This document shows positions 28,315 through 37,427 of a DNA stretch of 47,003 bases, in pieces (positions within the stretch are counted from its first letter, which is position 1; each line of letters begins with the position of its first letter). Source of the DNA: a virus; the IMG/VR virus record IMGVR_UViG_3300042474_000227, positions 1 through 47,003 of that record; one strand, written 5' to 3'. The notes under the pieces are model-generated. The model saw nothing but the letters and a program-made list of their open reading frames with translations. It was not told the DNA's origin and did no database searches. The translations under genes and the position numbers were made by a program.

Positions 28315-28803
28315 ATGGCACAAGTATTAGAATTCAACGATATGTTCTACAAAACCTGGGAACCAAAAACGAAAGCTCGTTTCAAAATGAGTATCGATGG
28401 TGTAGAAGCATATTTGATTAAAGCAGCTAGCAGACCTCAAATTAACTTTGAAGTTGTAACTTTAGACCACATTAACGTGAAAAGAAAGTTGCAAGGTAAA
28501 GGTGAATGGCAGGATATGACTATCACTCTTTATGACCCAATTGTACCATCTGGTGCACAACAAGTAATGGAGTGGGTTCGTTTAGGACACGAATCTATTA
28601 CTGGTAGAAAAGGATATTCTGAATTCTATAAGAAGACTATCAAAATCGAAATGTTAGGACCTGTTGGTGATATTGTTGAAACTTGGACTTTATATGGAGC
28701 ATTTCCATTGCAAGTAAACTTTGGTGAATTAGATATGACATCTAATGACCCAGCATCAATAGAACTACAAGTAGCATATGATTACGCTGTATTAGAATTC
28801 TAA
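28315..28803 (+). CDS. gp19: Tail tube protein (T4 gp19-like)
   Basis: 162 residues, the usual size for a gp19 tube subunit. It starts MAQVLEFNDMFYKTWEPKTKARF and continues with a core typical of the family: FKMSIDGVEAYLIKAASRP, LDHINVKRKLQGKGEWQDMTITLYDP, then WVRLGHESITGRKGYSEFYKK and a final FPLQVNFGELDMTSNDPASIELQVAYDYA. It stacks as rings to form the inner tube. It follows the sheath gene directly, as in T4, and is closed by a good terminator. The A-rich leader AAAAGGAAAAGAAA includes an AGGA that may act as a ribosome site. Confidence 0.95.
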   Translation: MAQVLEFNDMFYKTWEPKTKARFKMSIDGVEAYLIKAASRPQINFEVVTLDHINVKRKLQGKGEWQDMTITLYDPIVPSGAQQVMEWVRLGHESITGRKGYSEFYKKTIKIEMLGPVGDIVETWTLYGAFPLQVNFGELDMTSNDPASIELQVAYDYAVLEF

Positions 28804-28821
28804 TCTAAAACATATAAAATT

Positions 28822-28850
28822 AAAGGGGATACTAAAATATCCCCTTTTTT
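28822..28850 (+). terminator. Rho-independent terminator after tail tube
   Basis: AAAGGGGATA (28822-28831) pairs with TATCCCCTTT (28838-28847) over a 6-base loop and runs into six T. It ends the sheath-tube unit. Confidence 0.85.
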
Positions 28851-28875
28851 GTGCTTTCTAATTTTTTTAAAATGA

Positions 28876-28885
28876 TGTATTTATA
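28876..28885 (+). promoter_or_regulatory. Recurrent phage promoter motif (TGTATTTATA)
   Basis: A variant of the TATATTTATA motif, ending 26 bases before the ATG of the gp26-like gene, just after the terminator. Confidence 0.4.
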
Positions 28886-28911
28886 TATACAAACTTAAAC
28901 AAAGTAAAGTT

Positions 28912-29673
28912 ATGAATCAAAAACAATATGATTTTCCAACGGAAGTTATTAGTTTACCATCGGAAGGTAAATTATATCCAAAAGAGAACCCATTATCATC
29001 GGGTCAAATAACAATTAAACATATGACCGCAAAGGAAGAGGATATCCTTTCTTCACAAAACCTTATCAAAAAAGGTATTGTATTAGATAAACTATTTGAA
29101 TCGGTTATTGTTGATAATGTTAATATAGATGATATTCTTATAGGTGATAAAAACGCAATTATCTTAGCAACTCGTTTATTAGGATACGGTCCTAAGTATG
29201 AAGCATCTGCATATTCTTCTGTAACGGGAGATGTTATCAATTTATCTGTTGATTTAACAAAAATTGAAACAAAAAAGGTAGATACTTCTAAATTTGAAAA
29301 TAAAAATGAATTTGAATTTATTACTCCAAATAGTAAAAACAAATTAACATTTAAATTATTAACGCATGGTGATGAAAAGGCTATTGATAGAGATATTACC
29401 GCATTAGAAAAGGTTAATAAAGATACTTCGCATGATATTACTACTAGATTTAGACATATGATTAGAGCCGTAGATGGTGATAATAGTATAGGAGCTATTA
29501 ATAAATTCGTAAATGGATTTTTAGCAAGAGATAGTAGAGCATTTAGAGATTACATTAAAACAATTCAGCCGGACATGGATATGAGAATTACATATACACA
29601 TGAAGACGGACAAGAGGAGGTACTGCCCATAGTAATGGGCGTAGGGTTTTTTTGGCCTAGCTCCGAATCATAG
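28912..29673 (+). CDS. gp26: Baseplate/tail assembly protein, T4 gp26-like; zero-frame product
   Basis: 253 residues. The first ~110 carry the signature of the T4 baseplate gp26 family (Pfam T4_baseplate): LPSEGKLYP, then GQITIKHMTAKEEDILSSQNLIKKG, LDKLFESVI, DDILIGDKNAIILATRLLGYG. The C-terminal part has a helical stretch and ends in PIVMGVGFFWPSSES. It lies between tail tube and tape measure, the slot used in most tailed phages for the tail assembly chaperone pair. Its last codons overlap a second open frame at a run of seven T (29647-29653), so a fraction of ribosomes may make a longer product of ~315 residues. Strong for family, moderate for chaperone role. Confidence 0.85.
   Translation: MNQKQYDFPTEVISLPSEGKLYPKENPLSSGQITIKHMTAKEEDILSSQNLIKKGIVLDKLFESVIVDNVNIDDILIGDKNAIILATRLLGYGPKYEASAYSSVTGDVINLSVDLTKIETKKVDTSKFENKNEFEFITPNSKNKLTFKLLTHGDEKAIDRDITALEKVNKDTSHDITTRFRHMIRAVDGDNSIGAINKFVNGFLARDSRAFRDYIKTIQPDMDMRITYTHEDGQEEVLPIVMGVGFFWPSSES
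29644..29655 (+). other. Candidate programmed frameshift site (GGG TTT TTT TGG)
   Basis: In the zero frame the codons are GGG TTT TTT TGG. The +1 (equivalently -2) frame has a TAG at 29642-29644 and is open from 29645, only two bases before the T run. The zero frame stops at 29671. Only the 26 bases 29645-29670 are open in both frames, and the slippery run lies at their start. Slippage by +1 joins ...GVGFF to GLAPNHS...; slippage by -2 would add one more Phe. Confidence 0.7.
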
Positions 29674-29860
29674 TATTCAACTCCATACTCAAATTTTTGA
29701 GATGGTAAACTATGGTAATGGGTTCACTGTAATGGATTTGTATAGAATGCCAACCTATCTTAGAATGTTTTACTACCAACAATTAGTAGATGCTAAGAAA
29801 AAGGAAAATGAGCAAATAAAGCAAGCAAATAATCAATCAAAAGTTAGGGTTAATAGATAA
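29645..29860 (+). CDS. Frameshifted C-terminal extension of gp26-like protein
   Basis: An open frame of 71 codons with no ATG until 29702, in frame +1 relative to the gp26-like gene. Translation reads GLAPNHSIQLHTQIFEMVNY, then FTVMDLYRMPTYLRMFYYQQLVDAKKKE and a Lys/Asn/Gln-rich tail, ending in TAA. The content (helical, with a conserved-looking MPTYLRMFYYQQL segment) is clearly coding-like. If expressed by frameshifting it gives a gp26-T fusion comparable in logic to lambda gpG-gpGT. An alternative is separate initiation at ATG 29702 (52 residues), but no good leader precedes it. Homology of this tail is not known to me. Confidence 0.65.
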   Translation, partial: GFFGLAPNHSIQLHTQIFEMVNYGNGFTVMDLYRMPTYLRMFYYQQLVDAKKKENEQIKQANNQSKVRVNR

Positions 29861-29872
29861 TCCTAACTTTTT
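29839..29872 (+). terminator. Rho-independent terminator after gp26 unit
   Basis: AAAGTTAGG (29840-29848) pairs with CCTAACTTT (29862-29870), with one further A-T pair and a run of T. The stop codon of the frameshifted extension (29858-29860) lies in the loop, so the hairpin is part of the coding end, which supports that the extension is really translated. Confidence 0.75.
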
Positions 29873-29881
29873 TGTTTATAC

Positions 29882-29891
29882 CATATTTATA
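29882..29891 (+). promoter_or_regulatory. Recurrent phage promoter motif (CATATTTATA)
   Basis: CATATTTATAG ends about 25 bases before the ATG at 29917, the same arrangement as at 39563. Confidence 0.45.
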
Positions 29892-29916
29892 GTTGTATTA
29901 TTATAAATAACCGCAT

Positions 29917-30150
29917 ATGGGAAAGAAGTATAAAATAAAAAAATCAAATTTAAAGGAGTTTTTTGGTTTATTTTCAAAAAAACCAACTCCGGATAGAATT
30001 CAAAAGTTAATTGATGATGATCCTGAATTGAAAAAAATTCAATCAAAAATAGATGCCTTAAATAAAACTGCCGCTCCTCATATGGAAAAGCTTAAAAAAG
30101 AAGACCCTTCTTTGTATAAAAAATTACAAGATGCGGGGTTTGCACCATAA
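29917..30150 (+). CDS. Small conserved tail-region protein, function unknown
   Basis: 77 residues, very basic at the start (MGKKYKIKKSNLKEFFGLFSKK), then a helical pattern with LIDDDPELKKIQSKIDALNKTAAPHMEKLKKEDPSLYKKLQDAG. Similar small proteins are common next to the tape measure gene of T4-like environmental phages as far as I recall. The two charged helices suggest a small assembly factor or a partner of the tape measure. No known domain. It is 18 bases from the tape-measure-like gene and shares its promoter. Confidence 0.65.
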   Translation: MGKKYKIKKSNLKEFFGLFSKKPTPDRIQKLIDDDPELKKIQSKIDALNKTAAPHMEKLKKEDPSLYKKLQDAGFAP

Positions 30151-30168
30151 TAAATTTTTTCTATATAA

Positions 30169-32583
30169 ATGGCTAATGTAATCCAGCAAGAACAAGAAAG
30201 GTTAAGACTCTTAGAGGAGATTGAACTGGCAGAAAAACGAATTAATGCCCAGAATGAAAAAGCTGCGGTTTCCAAAGCCAAAGAAGCAAAACGTTTAACT
30301 ACTCAATTAGAGCAAGAAAAAAAGAGTCTTACAAAGTTAAAAGAAGAATTAGTTCTTGTTGAGAAAATATTAACTGCTGAAACTAAAAGAAAAGACACAG
30401 CAAAAAAAAGAAGGGAACTTCAAGAAGAAGCGGCGGAATATGAAGAGGACCAATTAAAATCTATTACTAAGTTATCACCAGCAGTTAAATCATTATTAAA
30501 TGACCAAGTAACAAAATCAGGAGTAGTTTCTGATATTACTAAAGAAATTATAACCCTTAAAAGACAAGAATTAGGTATTAATCTTAAGAGAGGTGAAGAA
30601 AAATATACAGAAGAACAAAGAGCCCAATTTAAACTAACCAGAGAGGAATTGGAAAAACAAAAAGCTTTATTAATAGATTCCGCTACCGAATCTGCATTTG
30701 CTAAAATGACAGATGACCAAAAAGAATCAGCAATAATTCAAGCCGAAACAAATGGAATGACTGAGGAAGGTGTTAGGTTGTATAAAAAAGCACTAGAACA
30801 AAGAAAATTATTTAAACAGCAAGAACAAAGAATTAAAGAAATTCAAGAGCAGCAGAGCAAAATGTATGATGCAATACCAGATGGAATAAAATCTATAATA
30901 GAGGGTGCTGGTAAATTTCTTAAAGTATCAAGTGGTATAGTACTTGCTTGGGCTGTTGTTGCGGCGGTGTTTGCATTAGGAGTTAAAGCAATGACAGATA
31001 TGTCAGAAGCAGCTAAAAAGTTTAAACAAGAGACGGGAATAATAAATTCCCAAATGAAAGATGTTAAAACAATAGCAGCATCGGTAACTTCTGAAATGGC
31101 TCAATTGGGTGTTGAATTTGAAGGAGTATTTGACACAGTAGCTGAGATTAAAAAACAATTTGGTGATGTAGCAAATTTATCAAAAGATACGGTAAGAGCA
31201 TTAACTGTATTAAGTACAAACTTTGGAATTGCGGCGGAAGATTCAGCTGAATTTGTAGGTCAATTGGAAGCAATGACTGGATTGAGTGAAGATACCGCAG
31301 TAAATTACGCATTACAAGTTACTAATGTAGCTAAATTATCTAAAATAGCACCTAAGCAGTTGTTTAAAGATATTGCGGAAGCAGCTAAAGATAGTGCAGA
31401 ATATTTTGGTAGTGGATTTGATAATATGGCTAAGACGGCAATTGAAGCTAGAAGACTTGGTGCTACTTTAAAAGATGTGATGGGTGTTAGTGAAAAACTT
31501 TTAGATTTTGAAAGTGGTATAGAACAAGAATTAAAAGCTGCAGCATTTGCACAAGGCCAATTTAATTTAACGCAAGCAAGAATATTAGCAGCAAATAAAG
31601 ATTACTCTGGTGCATTGGATGAGGTGTTAAATCAAATGGAAAGAAATGGTAGATTTGCTGACAAAGACCTTTTTACACAAAGAGAATTAGCAAAGGCAAT
31701 AGGTAGTACACCAGCAACTGTTCAAAGATTAATTGCACAAAGAGAAAGATTGGTTCATTTGGGAGTGGAAGATAAAAAGCTAGCAGAACAGGCAATAGCA
31801 AATGGATTGGATATTACAAATACAAGTAAAGAGGATTTAGATTTAACTATTCAAAAATTGAAAGCTGACCAGCAAATGCAAGGTGAGTTGAGTAAAATAA
31901 AAAATACATTTACCGGTATTGGGGTACAAATAGGTACAGCGGTATTACCTTTATTAGAATTAATGTTAAAACCAATATCAATGTTAGCTAAAGCATTTGG
32001 ATATATATCAGATACAATGGCTGGTATGGTTGGGTTTGGTTTAACACTAGGAACGATATTTGCATTTATATACCGTACTAAATTAAAAACATTAGCAACA
32101 GACATTGCCAGCGCTTATGTAAAACGTAGAGAAGCTGGAGCAAGTATTGTTGGTGCAATTGCTGGTATTTTTGGTGGACAGGGTAAAATACCAATCGTAG
32201 GTGCCATATTGGCAGCAACGATGGTTGGTGCACTATTTAGCGCAATATCTAAAGCATCTAGCGCAGTACCTACCGGAGATATGAATTCACCTGCTGGTGG
32301 TGAAACAATGGTATCAACTAAAGAAGGTGGATTATTCAAATTAAGTAAAAATGATGATTTGATAGCAGCACCTGGAGCATCAACTGCATTAGCAAACGCA
32401 GCTAATGGTGGAGGTGGAGCTGGAATGCAAGCAATGGCTAATGTTATAGCAGCAAATACAAAAGCAATGGAACGATTAAACTCAGGTGGTATTCCTGTTA
32501 ATACTTATTTAGGTACATCTAAAGTAAACGATTTATTAACTGGTTACCAATCAAAGACTACTAGAAATAATTTTAATATATAG
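30169..32583 (+). CDS. Tape-measure-like tail protein
   Basis: 804 residues. Residues ~3-230 are highly charged coiled coil (EQERLRLLEEIELAEKR, LEQEKKSLTKLKEEL). A hydrophobic segment lies at ~250-275, a helical Ala-rich core follows, and two more hydrophobic regions are at ~594-636 and ~664-694. The C-terminus has GGETMVSTKEGGLFKLSKNDDLIAAPG, a motif found near the end of many tape measure proteins. This layout (coiled coil, membrane-active segments, small C-terminal motif) and the place after the tube/chaperone genes fit a tape measure that sets tail length and helps DNA pass the membrane. It is not visibly similar to T4 gp29. It ends with TAG, three bases before the next ATG. Confidence 0.75.
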   Translation: MANVIQQEQERLRLLEEIELAEKRINAQNEKAAVSKAKEAKRLTTQLEQEKKSLTKLKEELVLVEKILTAETKRKDTAKKRRELQEEAAEYEEDQLKSITKLSPAVKSLLNDQVTKSGVVSDITKEIITLKRQELGINLKRGEEKYTEEQRAQFKLTREELEKQKALLIDSATESAFAKMTDDQKESAIIQAETNGMTEEGVRLYKKALEQRKLFKQQEQRIKEIQEQQSKMYDAIPDGIKSIIEGAGKFLKVSSGIVLAWAVVAAVFALGVKAMTDMSEAAKKFKQETGIINSQMKDVKTIAASVTSEMAQLGVEFEGVFDTVAEIKKQFGDVANLSKDTVRALTVLSTNFGIAAEDSAEFVGQLEAMTGLSEDTAVNYALQVTNVAKLSKIAPKQLFKDIAEAAKDSAEYFGSGFDNMAKTAIEARRLGATLKDVMGVSEKLLDFESGIEQELKAAAFAQGQFNLTQARILAANKDYSGALDEVLNQMERNGRFADKDLFTQRELAKAIGSTPATVQRLIAQRERLVHLGVEDKKLAEQAIANGLDITNTSKEDLDLTIQKLKADQQMQGELSKIKNTFTGIGVQIGTAVLPLLELMLKPISMLAKAFGYISDTMAGMVGFGLTLGTIFAFIYRTKLKTLATDIASAYVKRREAGASIVGAIAGIFGGQGKIPIVGAILAATMVGALFSAISKASSAVPTGDMNSPAGGETMVSTKEGGLFKLSKNDDLIAAPGASTALANAANGGGGAGMQAMANVIAANTKAMERLNSGGIPVNTYLGTSKVNDLLTGYQSKTTRNNFNI

Positions 32584-32586
32584 CAA

Positions 32587-34374
32587 ATGCCTAAGTTAGA
32601 AGATTTATTTAAACAAAAGGTTTTAGAAAGTAGTGGTAAGACTGCAAAGGAAACATTTGCTCCTCAAAATAGTAAAAGAATTCCAATACGAAGTTCTAAT
32701 GTTATTATAAATAAATTTGCAGAACCTTTAAATAAAGTTAGATTAGGTAGAGCATCTGTAACGGAAGGTGAAACTCGTTTAGAAGAAACTTTGACTGGAT
32801 TAAGACCATTGAGATTTCTTTCACAACCTGCTTTATACGGAACTAACATAGTAAGATTAACTACACAAACTACGGTTGATGTAGATTCTATGAAAGATGC
32901 AAGGGGTGGTAGTGGTAGAGGATTAATTGGCGGTGTGTTAGCAAAAGCAAGAGCAGCAATTACAAGCGCTGTAAACTCAATAGGATTATTTCCATACGCA
33001 GCATATCCAACAACAGTAACTAATGATTTAAGATATAAATTAACTTCAAGTGGATTTGCTTCAGATTATAGACGTCGTTCTATACTTTCCGATAGTAAAG
33101 GTACTGGATTGGGAGCACTTATAAAATCTGCAGTTACCGCACCTATGGGTGGTGAAGACCAAGGTGAACAAATTGGAGGTTCTGCCGTATCTGCTATAAA
33201 AAAGGCTGGAAGAAAACTTTTACTAGGCGATGGTTCATTACAAGACCCTCAAGTAAAATGGGATCCTGAAAAAATGAAATATTCTAATTTATTTAAATAT
33301 AGTGATTCCATAAAGTTTGCTAAAGACCCACAAACCCCTCAACAAAGTAGAAATGATTTATCATCTGTTTTATATGATTATGATACAATAGATATACAAG
33401 ATATAACAAAATTCCTTATACAAGGAATCAGACCACCATTTCCATTATCAATATCCCCTGATTTAAATGGATATAGTGGGAATAATAAATTTGGAAAAGC
33501 GCAAAAATTAGAAATAGATAATGTAAACCTTATTAAAAGATTACAAAAATCAGCTCCACCAAAAGATGCAGCAGATACTTCTAGAAACTTTTCAAATTTG
33601 CAAGTAAACTATGCAAATCAAAAAAATTCTGATAAAGGACTCTCATATGTAGATACGATGAATACGCAATTGCCTTATATGGGCGATGCTCCTAAAATTG
33701 AGGATAAATCAATTGAAGATTTAGATTTTATAAGATTAAAATTTTCATCCCCATCTAGAGCTAAGAAAAAAGGAATGAGTGCCTTATTTAGAGCAACTAT
33801 AACAGGATTGACTGAAACATTTAGTCCAACTTGGGACCCTAATAAATTCATAGGTAATCCATTTAGTTTTTACACATATACAGGTATAGAAAAAACATTA
33901 GGATTTAGCTTTAAAGTATATTCTTCAAATCAAAAAGAACATATAGCAGTGTGGGAAAGATTGAATTTTTTAACATCATTAGTATATCCACAAGGATATG
34001 TAGATGGTGCAATTGTTCCACCTTTCATAAAGTTTAGTATGGGTGATTTGTATAAAGATAAAGATTGTTTTATAGAATCACTTACATATACTATTCCAGA
34101 TGATACAACTTGGGAAATTGGTATTGACCAATTACAACGAAATGAAGCACAAGATTGGATACGAAGCGGAAATGGTGATAGAGTGGTATTTTCAGCAACT
34201 AATGATGCTGGTGAGGAAGATTATACATCAAAAGATATTAAAAAATATAAATTACCATCTGTAATTGAAGTGGCTATAAGTTTAAAAATAGTAGATGATA
34301 GAAAAAGTATAGAAGGATACAAGTTTTATTCAGACTCGCCTATTATGCAAAAAACGGCACAAACATCAGAATAA
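32587..34374 (+). CDS. Baseplate/tail-tube cap protein (gp48/gp54-like domain)
   Basis: 595 residues. The C-terminal ~220 residues are the clearest part: LDFIRLKFSSP, FRATITGLTETFSPTWDPNKFIGNP, FYTYTGIEKTLGFSFKVYS, EHIAVWERLNFLTSLVYPQGY, PPFIKFSMGDLYKDKDCFIESLTYTI. This is the fold pattern of tube-initiator/baseplate proteins such as gp48 and gp54 in T4 and their analogues elsewhere. The N-terminal ~380 residues are longer than in T4 and contain a low-complexity, basic part. Probably sits at the junction of baseplate and tube. It follows the tape-measure-like gene almost without a gap. Confidence 0.65.
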   Translation: MPKLEDLFKQKVLESSGKTAKETFAPQNSKRIPIRSSNVIINKFAEPLNKVRLGRASVTEGETRLEETLTGLRPLRFLSQPALYGTNIVRLTTQTTVDVDSMKDARGGSGRGLIGGVLAKARAAITSAVNSIGLFPYAAYPTTVTNDLRYKLTSSGFASDYRRRSILSDSKGTGLGALIKSAVTAPMGGEDQGEQIGGSAVSAIKKAGRKLLLGDGSLQDPQVKWDPEKMKYSNLFKYSDSIKFAKDPQTPQQSRNDLSSVLYDYDTIDIQDITKFLIQGIRPPFPLSISPDLNGYSGNNKFGKAQKLEIDNVNLIKRLQKSAPPKDAADTSRNFSNLQVNYANQKNSDKGLSYVDTMNTQLPYMGDAPKIEDKSIEDLDFIRLKFSSPSRAKKKGMSALFRATITGLTETFSPTWDPNKFIGNPFSFYTYTGIEKTLGFSFKVYSSNQKEHIAVWERLNFLTSLVYPQGYVDGAIVPPFIKFSMGDLYKDKDCFIESLTYTIPDDTTWEIGIDQLQRNEAQDWIRSGNGDRVVFSATNDAGEEDYTSKDIKKYKLPSVIEVAISLKIVDDRKSIEGYKFYSDSPIMQKTAQTSE

Positions 34375-34414
34375 AAAAATAATATGACCCATATAAAATT
34401 AATTTATATAAAAT

Positions 34415-34702
34415 ATGAGTAGTAGATATGAAAATAACGCAGTAAAAAGAGCAACTAATGGTAGGATAGTATATCGTTCAAAGATATATCCAAATATTCC
34501 ATTAAAAGATTCTGATATATATGTTGCAACTGAAACTGGTGACAGACTTGATACATTGGCATATGAATATTATCAAGATTCATCTCTTTGGTGGATTATT
34601 GCATCTGCTAACAATATACACAATGCTGTATTTGCATTTGAAGATGGTACTGTATTAAGAATTCCAACAAATTATATAGAAATCGTTAATAATTTTTCTT
34701 AA
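34415..34702 (+). CDS. gp53: LysM-like baseplate protein (gp53-like)
   Basis: 95 residues. IYVATETGDRLDTLAYEYYQDSSLWWIIASANNI is a LysM-like segment of the tail-protein X / gp53 group, followed by a short FEDGTVLRIPTNY strand. T4 gp53 is about 196 residues, so this is a short form, as found in many environmental T4-like phages. It is expected in the baseplate wedge or hub, linking subunits, and not to bind peptidoglycan for lysis. The basic N-terminus (VKRATNGRIVYRSKIYP) is typical for the group. Flanked by two baseplate genes. Confidence 0.75.
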   Translation: MSSRYENNAVKRATNGRIVYRSKIYPNIPLKDSDIYVATETGDRLDTLAYEYYQDSSLWWIIASANNIHNAVFAFEDGTVLRIPTNYIEIVNNFS

Positions 34703-34723
34703 TAATATAAAATAAATAAGTTT

Positions 34724-37411
34724 ATGTATTTAACGCAGATTAACGATACGATTCATAAAAAAATTAGAGGTAGAAATAATAGTTCATTAAGTAACCTTAG
34801 TACATTTATACGTGTATTTTCGGGAGCTAATGATGGGTTAATTATAGAAAGTAATCCCGATTGGAAATTATTCAATGCGGCGGGAGTGAATACTGAAGCA
34901 TCTGTATATGGTTCGTATTCCGATGGTAGTGGTACTATTGGAGTTACATGGGCTAAAAAAACACCAATACAGGCAACAGCTGGAGCACCTGCAAAACCAA
35001 GACCAGTAATAACATTATTTAATGTAAAAGAAGGACAAGACCAAATATCAAAAGAAGCAAACTTAAATATTACTGCATTTTCAATAGAACAATTAGAATT
35101 AATTCAGCAGTATTTTATGGAGCCTGGTTATTCTCTTTTTGTAGAATGGGGGTGGAACACTGAAGATGGAGTTAAAGGATTAATTAGTGATAAAGATGTG
35201 GGTACTATTCAAGCTCAAGTTGGAAATAATGCATTAACCGATTCTGCATTGCAGGATAAACGAATAGCATCTAGAGGTGATTATGATTGCTTTTTTGGAT
35301 TTATTACTGGTGGGGAAGTTACTAGTGAAGGTAACTTATTTAATGTAAATGTACAAATGAGAGGAGTGCCATCATTACCTGCATTTCTACAATCGCACCA
35401 TTCTTTATATGCATACACAAAAGAAAATGGTCCATTAAATTCAAGAACATTTCCTTTATATGGACCTACTCAGTTAGAAAACCAAAGTACACTTACAGGG
35501 TTGGATGATGATAAAAATATACAGCCTGTTAAAGATAAGAGATTTAAAAACATGTTTAATAATTTACCTACTATAAAACAAACTCAAGAAGTAGCTAACT
35601 TAATTAACGATTGTAAATGGTATGATTTTATAGGATTTGACTTAGATGTTATAAAAAAATTAGAACAAGAATTTCAAGTAACTTGGTTGGAAAAAACAGC
35701 ATATTTTTTTGGAACTATTGATAATCCTAAAGAAGCATTAGTAAGTGAATTTGGCGTACCGGTTGAACGATTTGTTAGTAATCAACAATATATACGTTTT
35801 GGTCTTGCAGTAAATATATTAAATGCAAATGCTAAAACTGTCAAATATACTGTTAGCGGTAAGGAATTAAAATCTTATATTAATACAAAGGATACTAAAA
35901 TAGGCGCATTCCCTTTTATATTTTCAACAAAAAAAGAAAATCTATTAATACCAGGAAAACTTCCTGAATTTACTAAAATCATAGTAAATACACTGGGAGT
36001 AGATTATAGTGAATTAACATCTGGTGGTGGTATTGATTTGCGTATTCCAAGAGCTGGTAACAACGGTTTTATAAGTTTTGTACAAACTGGAGAAATTGGA
36101 TTTCCAACAAAAGATAAGGAGGGTAAGCCAGTCCCAGCCCCAGCAAATACATTTAAAGAAATAAGTGAACACTATGGTTTATTAGAAAATCTTTATATAA
36201 ATTTTGAATTTTTTAAAAATACAATAACGGCATCAAACAAAAATGTAAGAGAAATACTTAATGATTTATTAAACGGAATGTCCGCCGCTGTTAATGGATT
36301 TTGGAATTTTCAAATTATAGAAACTGTAGGAGATGATGGTTTATTATCTATTAAAGTATTTGATGAGCATTGGGTAGGTCAACAAAAAACACCTGAAAAT
36401 AAATTATTTCATCATTCGGGAGAAAATTCTGTATTTTTAGATGCATCTTTGAATATAAAAATACCCGCAGAGATGATGGGCCAAATAATTAATAGAAGAT
36501 TTAATATTGCATCTCAACCTGAACAGGCTATTATAAATGTAAATAAAGATAGAAAAGCAGATACATTTTTTGCACAAGGTGGTGATTTATTTTTGGATGT
36601 ACGAATTGGAGATACAAAACCTACGCAATCCGGAACCGAAGTTCCTAATAAGACTTATGACCCAAACACAAATTGGTTATCTAAAAGTCCAGATGATAAA
36701 CTATCCGATGCAATAAAAGCAGGGAATCAAGCTGCAGCAGAAAAGAGAACCGACATTGAAACAAAAGCAAATCAGGCGGAAAGTTTAAAGATTGTAAAAA
36801 AAGTGATTATAAATAGAGGAGATGCTACTGCAACTGAGTATTACGATAGTGCAGGTAACCTTGTTGCAATAAAAAATAAAGTAATAGGTGAAGACGCTAC
36901 TTGGAAGGGTAAAGAGGTAGAAAAAGCAAAAGCTTATGAGGAGCTAACAAAGTCAAAAGATGTTGTAGACGAATTAGATAAAAGATTACAAGCTAGAGAA
37001 ACTTCATTTGCTAAAAACTTGGATAAAATTGATTTTTTAGTAAGACCAAATAAATCATATGAAATTGAACCAAAGAAAAGTTCAGTTTTTACCGGTGGTA
37101 TCTTAGATGAATCATTTGGAGTATATTGTTATGATGACCCTATTTATTTTGACAAACTAAAAAATGACGCATTTTCAAATTATTTAAAAAAAGAGACTGG
37201 TAAGGGATTATTATCACCTTTGTTACCAATTACATATAAATTTAAAATATTAGGGTCTAGTGGACTTAGAAGATGGGATTGTTTTGTAGTTACAGGTATT
37301 CCTAAAAAATATTTATCAAATGGAGTTTGGCAGATTACTGAAATTGAACATGGATTATCTGGAATGCAATGGGTAACTGAAGTTACTGCCAATTATAGAC
37401 AACAACAATAA
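34724..37411 (+). CDS. Large baseplate hub-like structural protein
   Basis: 895 residues. The first ~270 residues include ITAFSIEQLELIQQYFMEPGYSLFVEWGWNT and GFITGGEVTSEGNLFNVNVQMRG, beta-rich stretches as in hub or spike-base proteins. Near residues 670-760 is a charged helical linker. The C-terminal ~110 residues read FGVYCYDDPIYFDKLK...RRWDCFVVTGIPKKYLSNGVWQITEIEHGLSGMQWVTEVTANY, a pattern common at the end of hub proteins (gp27/gpD type). Position after the gp53-like gene supports a baseplate role. I cannot match it to a particular T4 gene, so the hub call is an inference. Confidence 0.55.
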   Translation: MYLTQINDTIHKKIRGRNNSSLSNLSTFIRVFSGANDGLIIESNPDWKLFNAAGVNTEASVYGSYSDGSGTIGVTWAKKTPIQATAGAPAKPRPVITLFNVKEGQDQISKEANLNITAFSIEQLELIQQYFMEPGYSLFVEWGWNTEDGVKGLISDKDVGTIQAQVGNNALTDSALQDKRIASRGDYDCFFGFITGGEVTSEGNLFNVNVQMRGVPSLPAFLQSHHSLYAYTKENGPLNSRTFPLYGPTQLENQSTLTGLDDDKNIQPVKDKRFKNMFNNLPTIKQTQEVANLINDCKWYDFIGFDLDVIKKLEQEFQVTWLEKTAYFFGTIDNPKEALVSEFGVPVERFVSNQQYIRFGLAVNILNANAKTVKYTVSGKELKSYINTKDTKIGAFPFIFSTKKENLLIPGKLPEFTKIIVNTLGVDYSELTSGGGIDLRIPRAGNNGFISFVQTGEIGFPTKDKEGKPVPAPANTFKEISEHYGLLENLYINFEFFKNTITASNKNVREILNDLLNGMSAAVNGFWNFQIIETVGDDGLLSIKVFDEHWVGQQKTPENKLFHHSGENSVFLDASLNIKIPAEMMGQIINRRFNIASQPEQAIINVNKDRKADTFFAQGGDLFLDVRIGDTKPTQSGTEVPNKTYDPNTNWLSKSPDDKLSDAIKAGNQAAAEKRTDIETKANQAESLKIVKKVIINRGDATATEYYDSAGNLVAIKNKVIGEDATWKGKEVEKAKAYEELTKSKDVVDELDKRLQARETSFAKNLDKIDFLVRPNKSYEIEPKKSSVFTGGILDESFGVYCYDDPIYFDKLKNDAFSNYLKKETGKGLLSPLLPITYKFKILGSSGLRRWDCFVVTGIPKKYLSNGVWQITEIEHGLSGMQWVTEVTANYRQQQ

Positions 37412-37427
37412 ACCAAAAAAAATAGTA

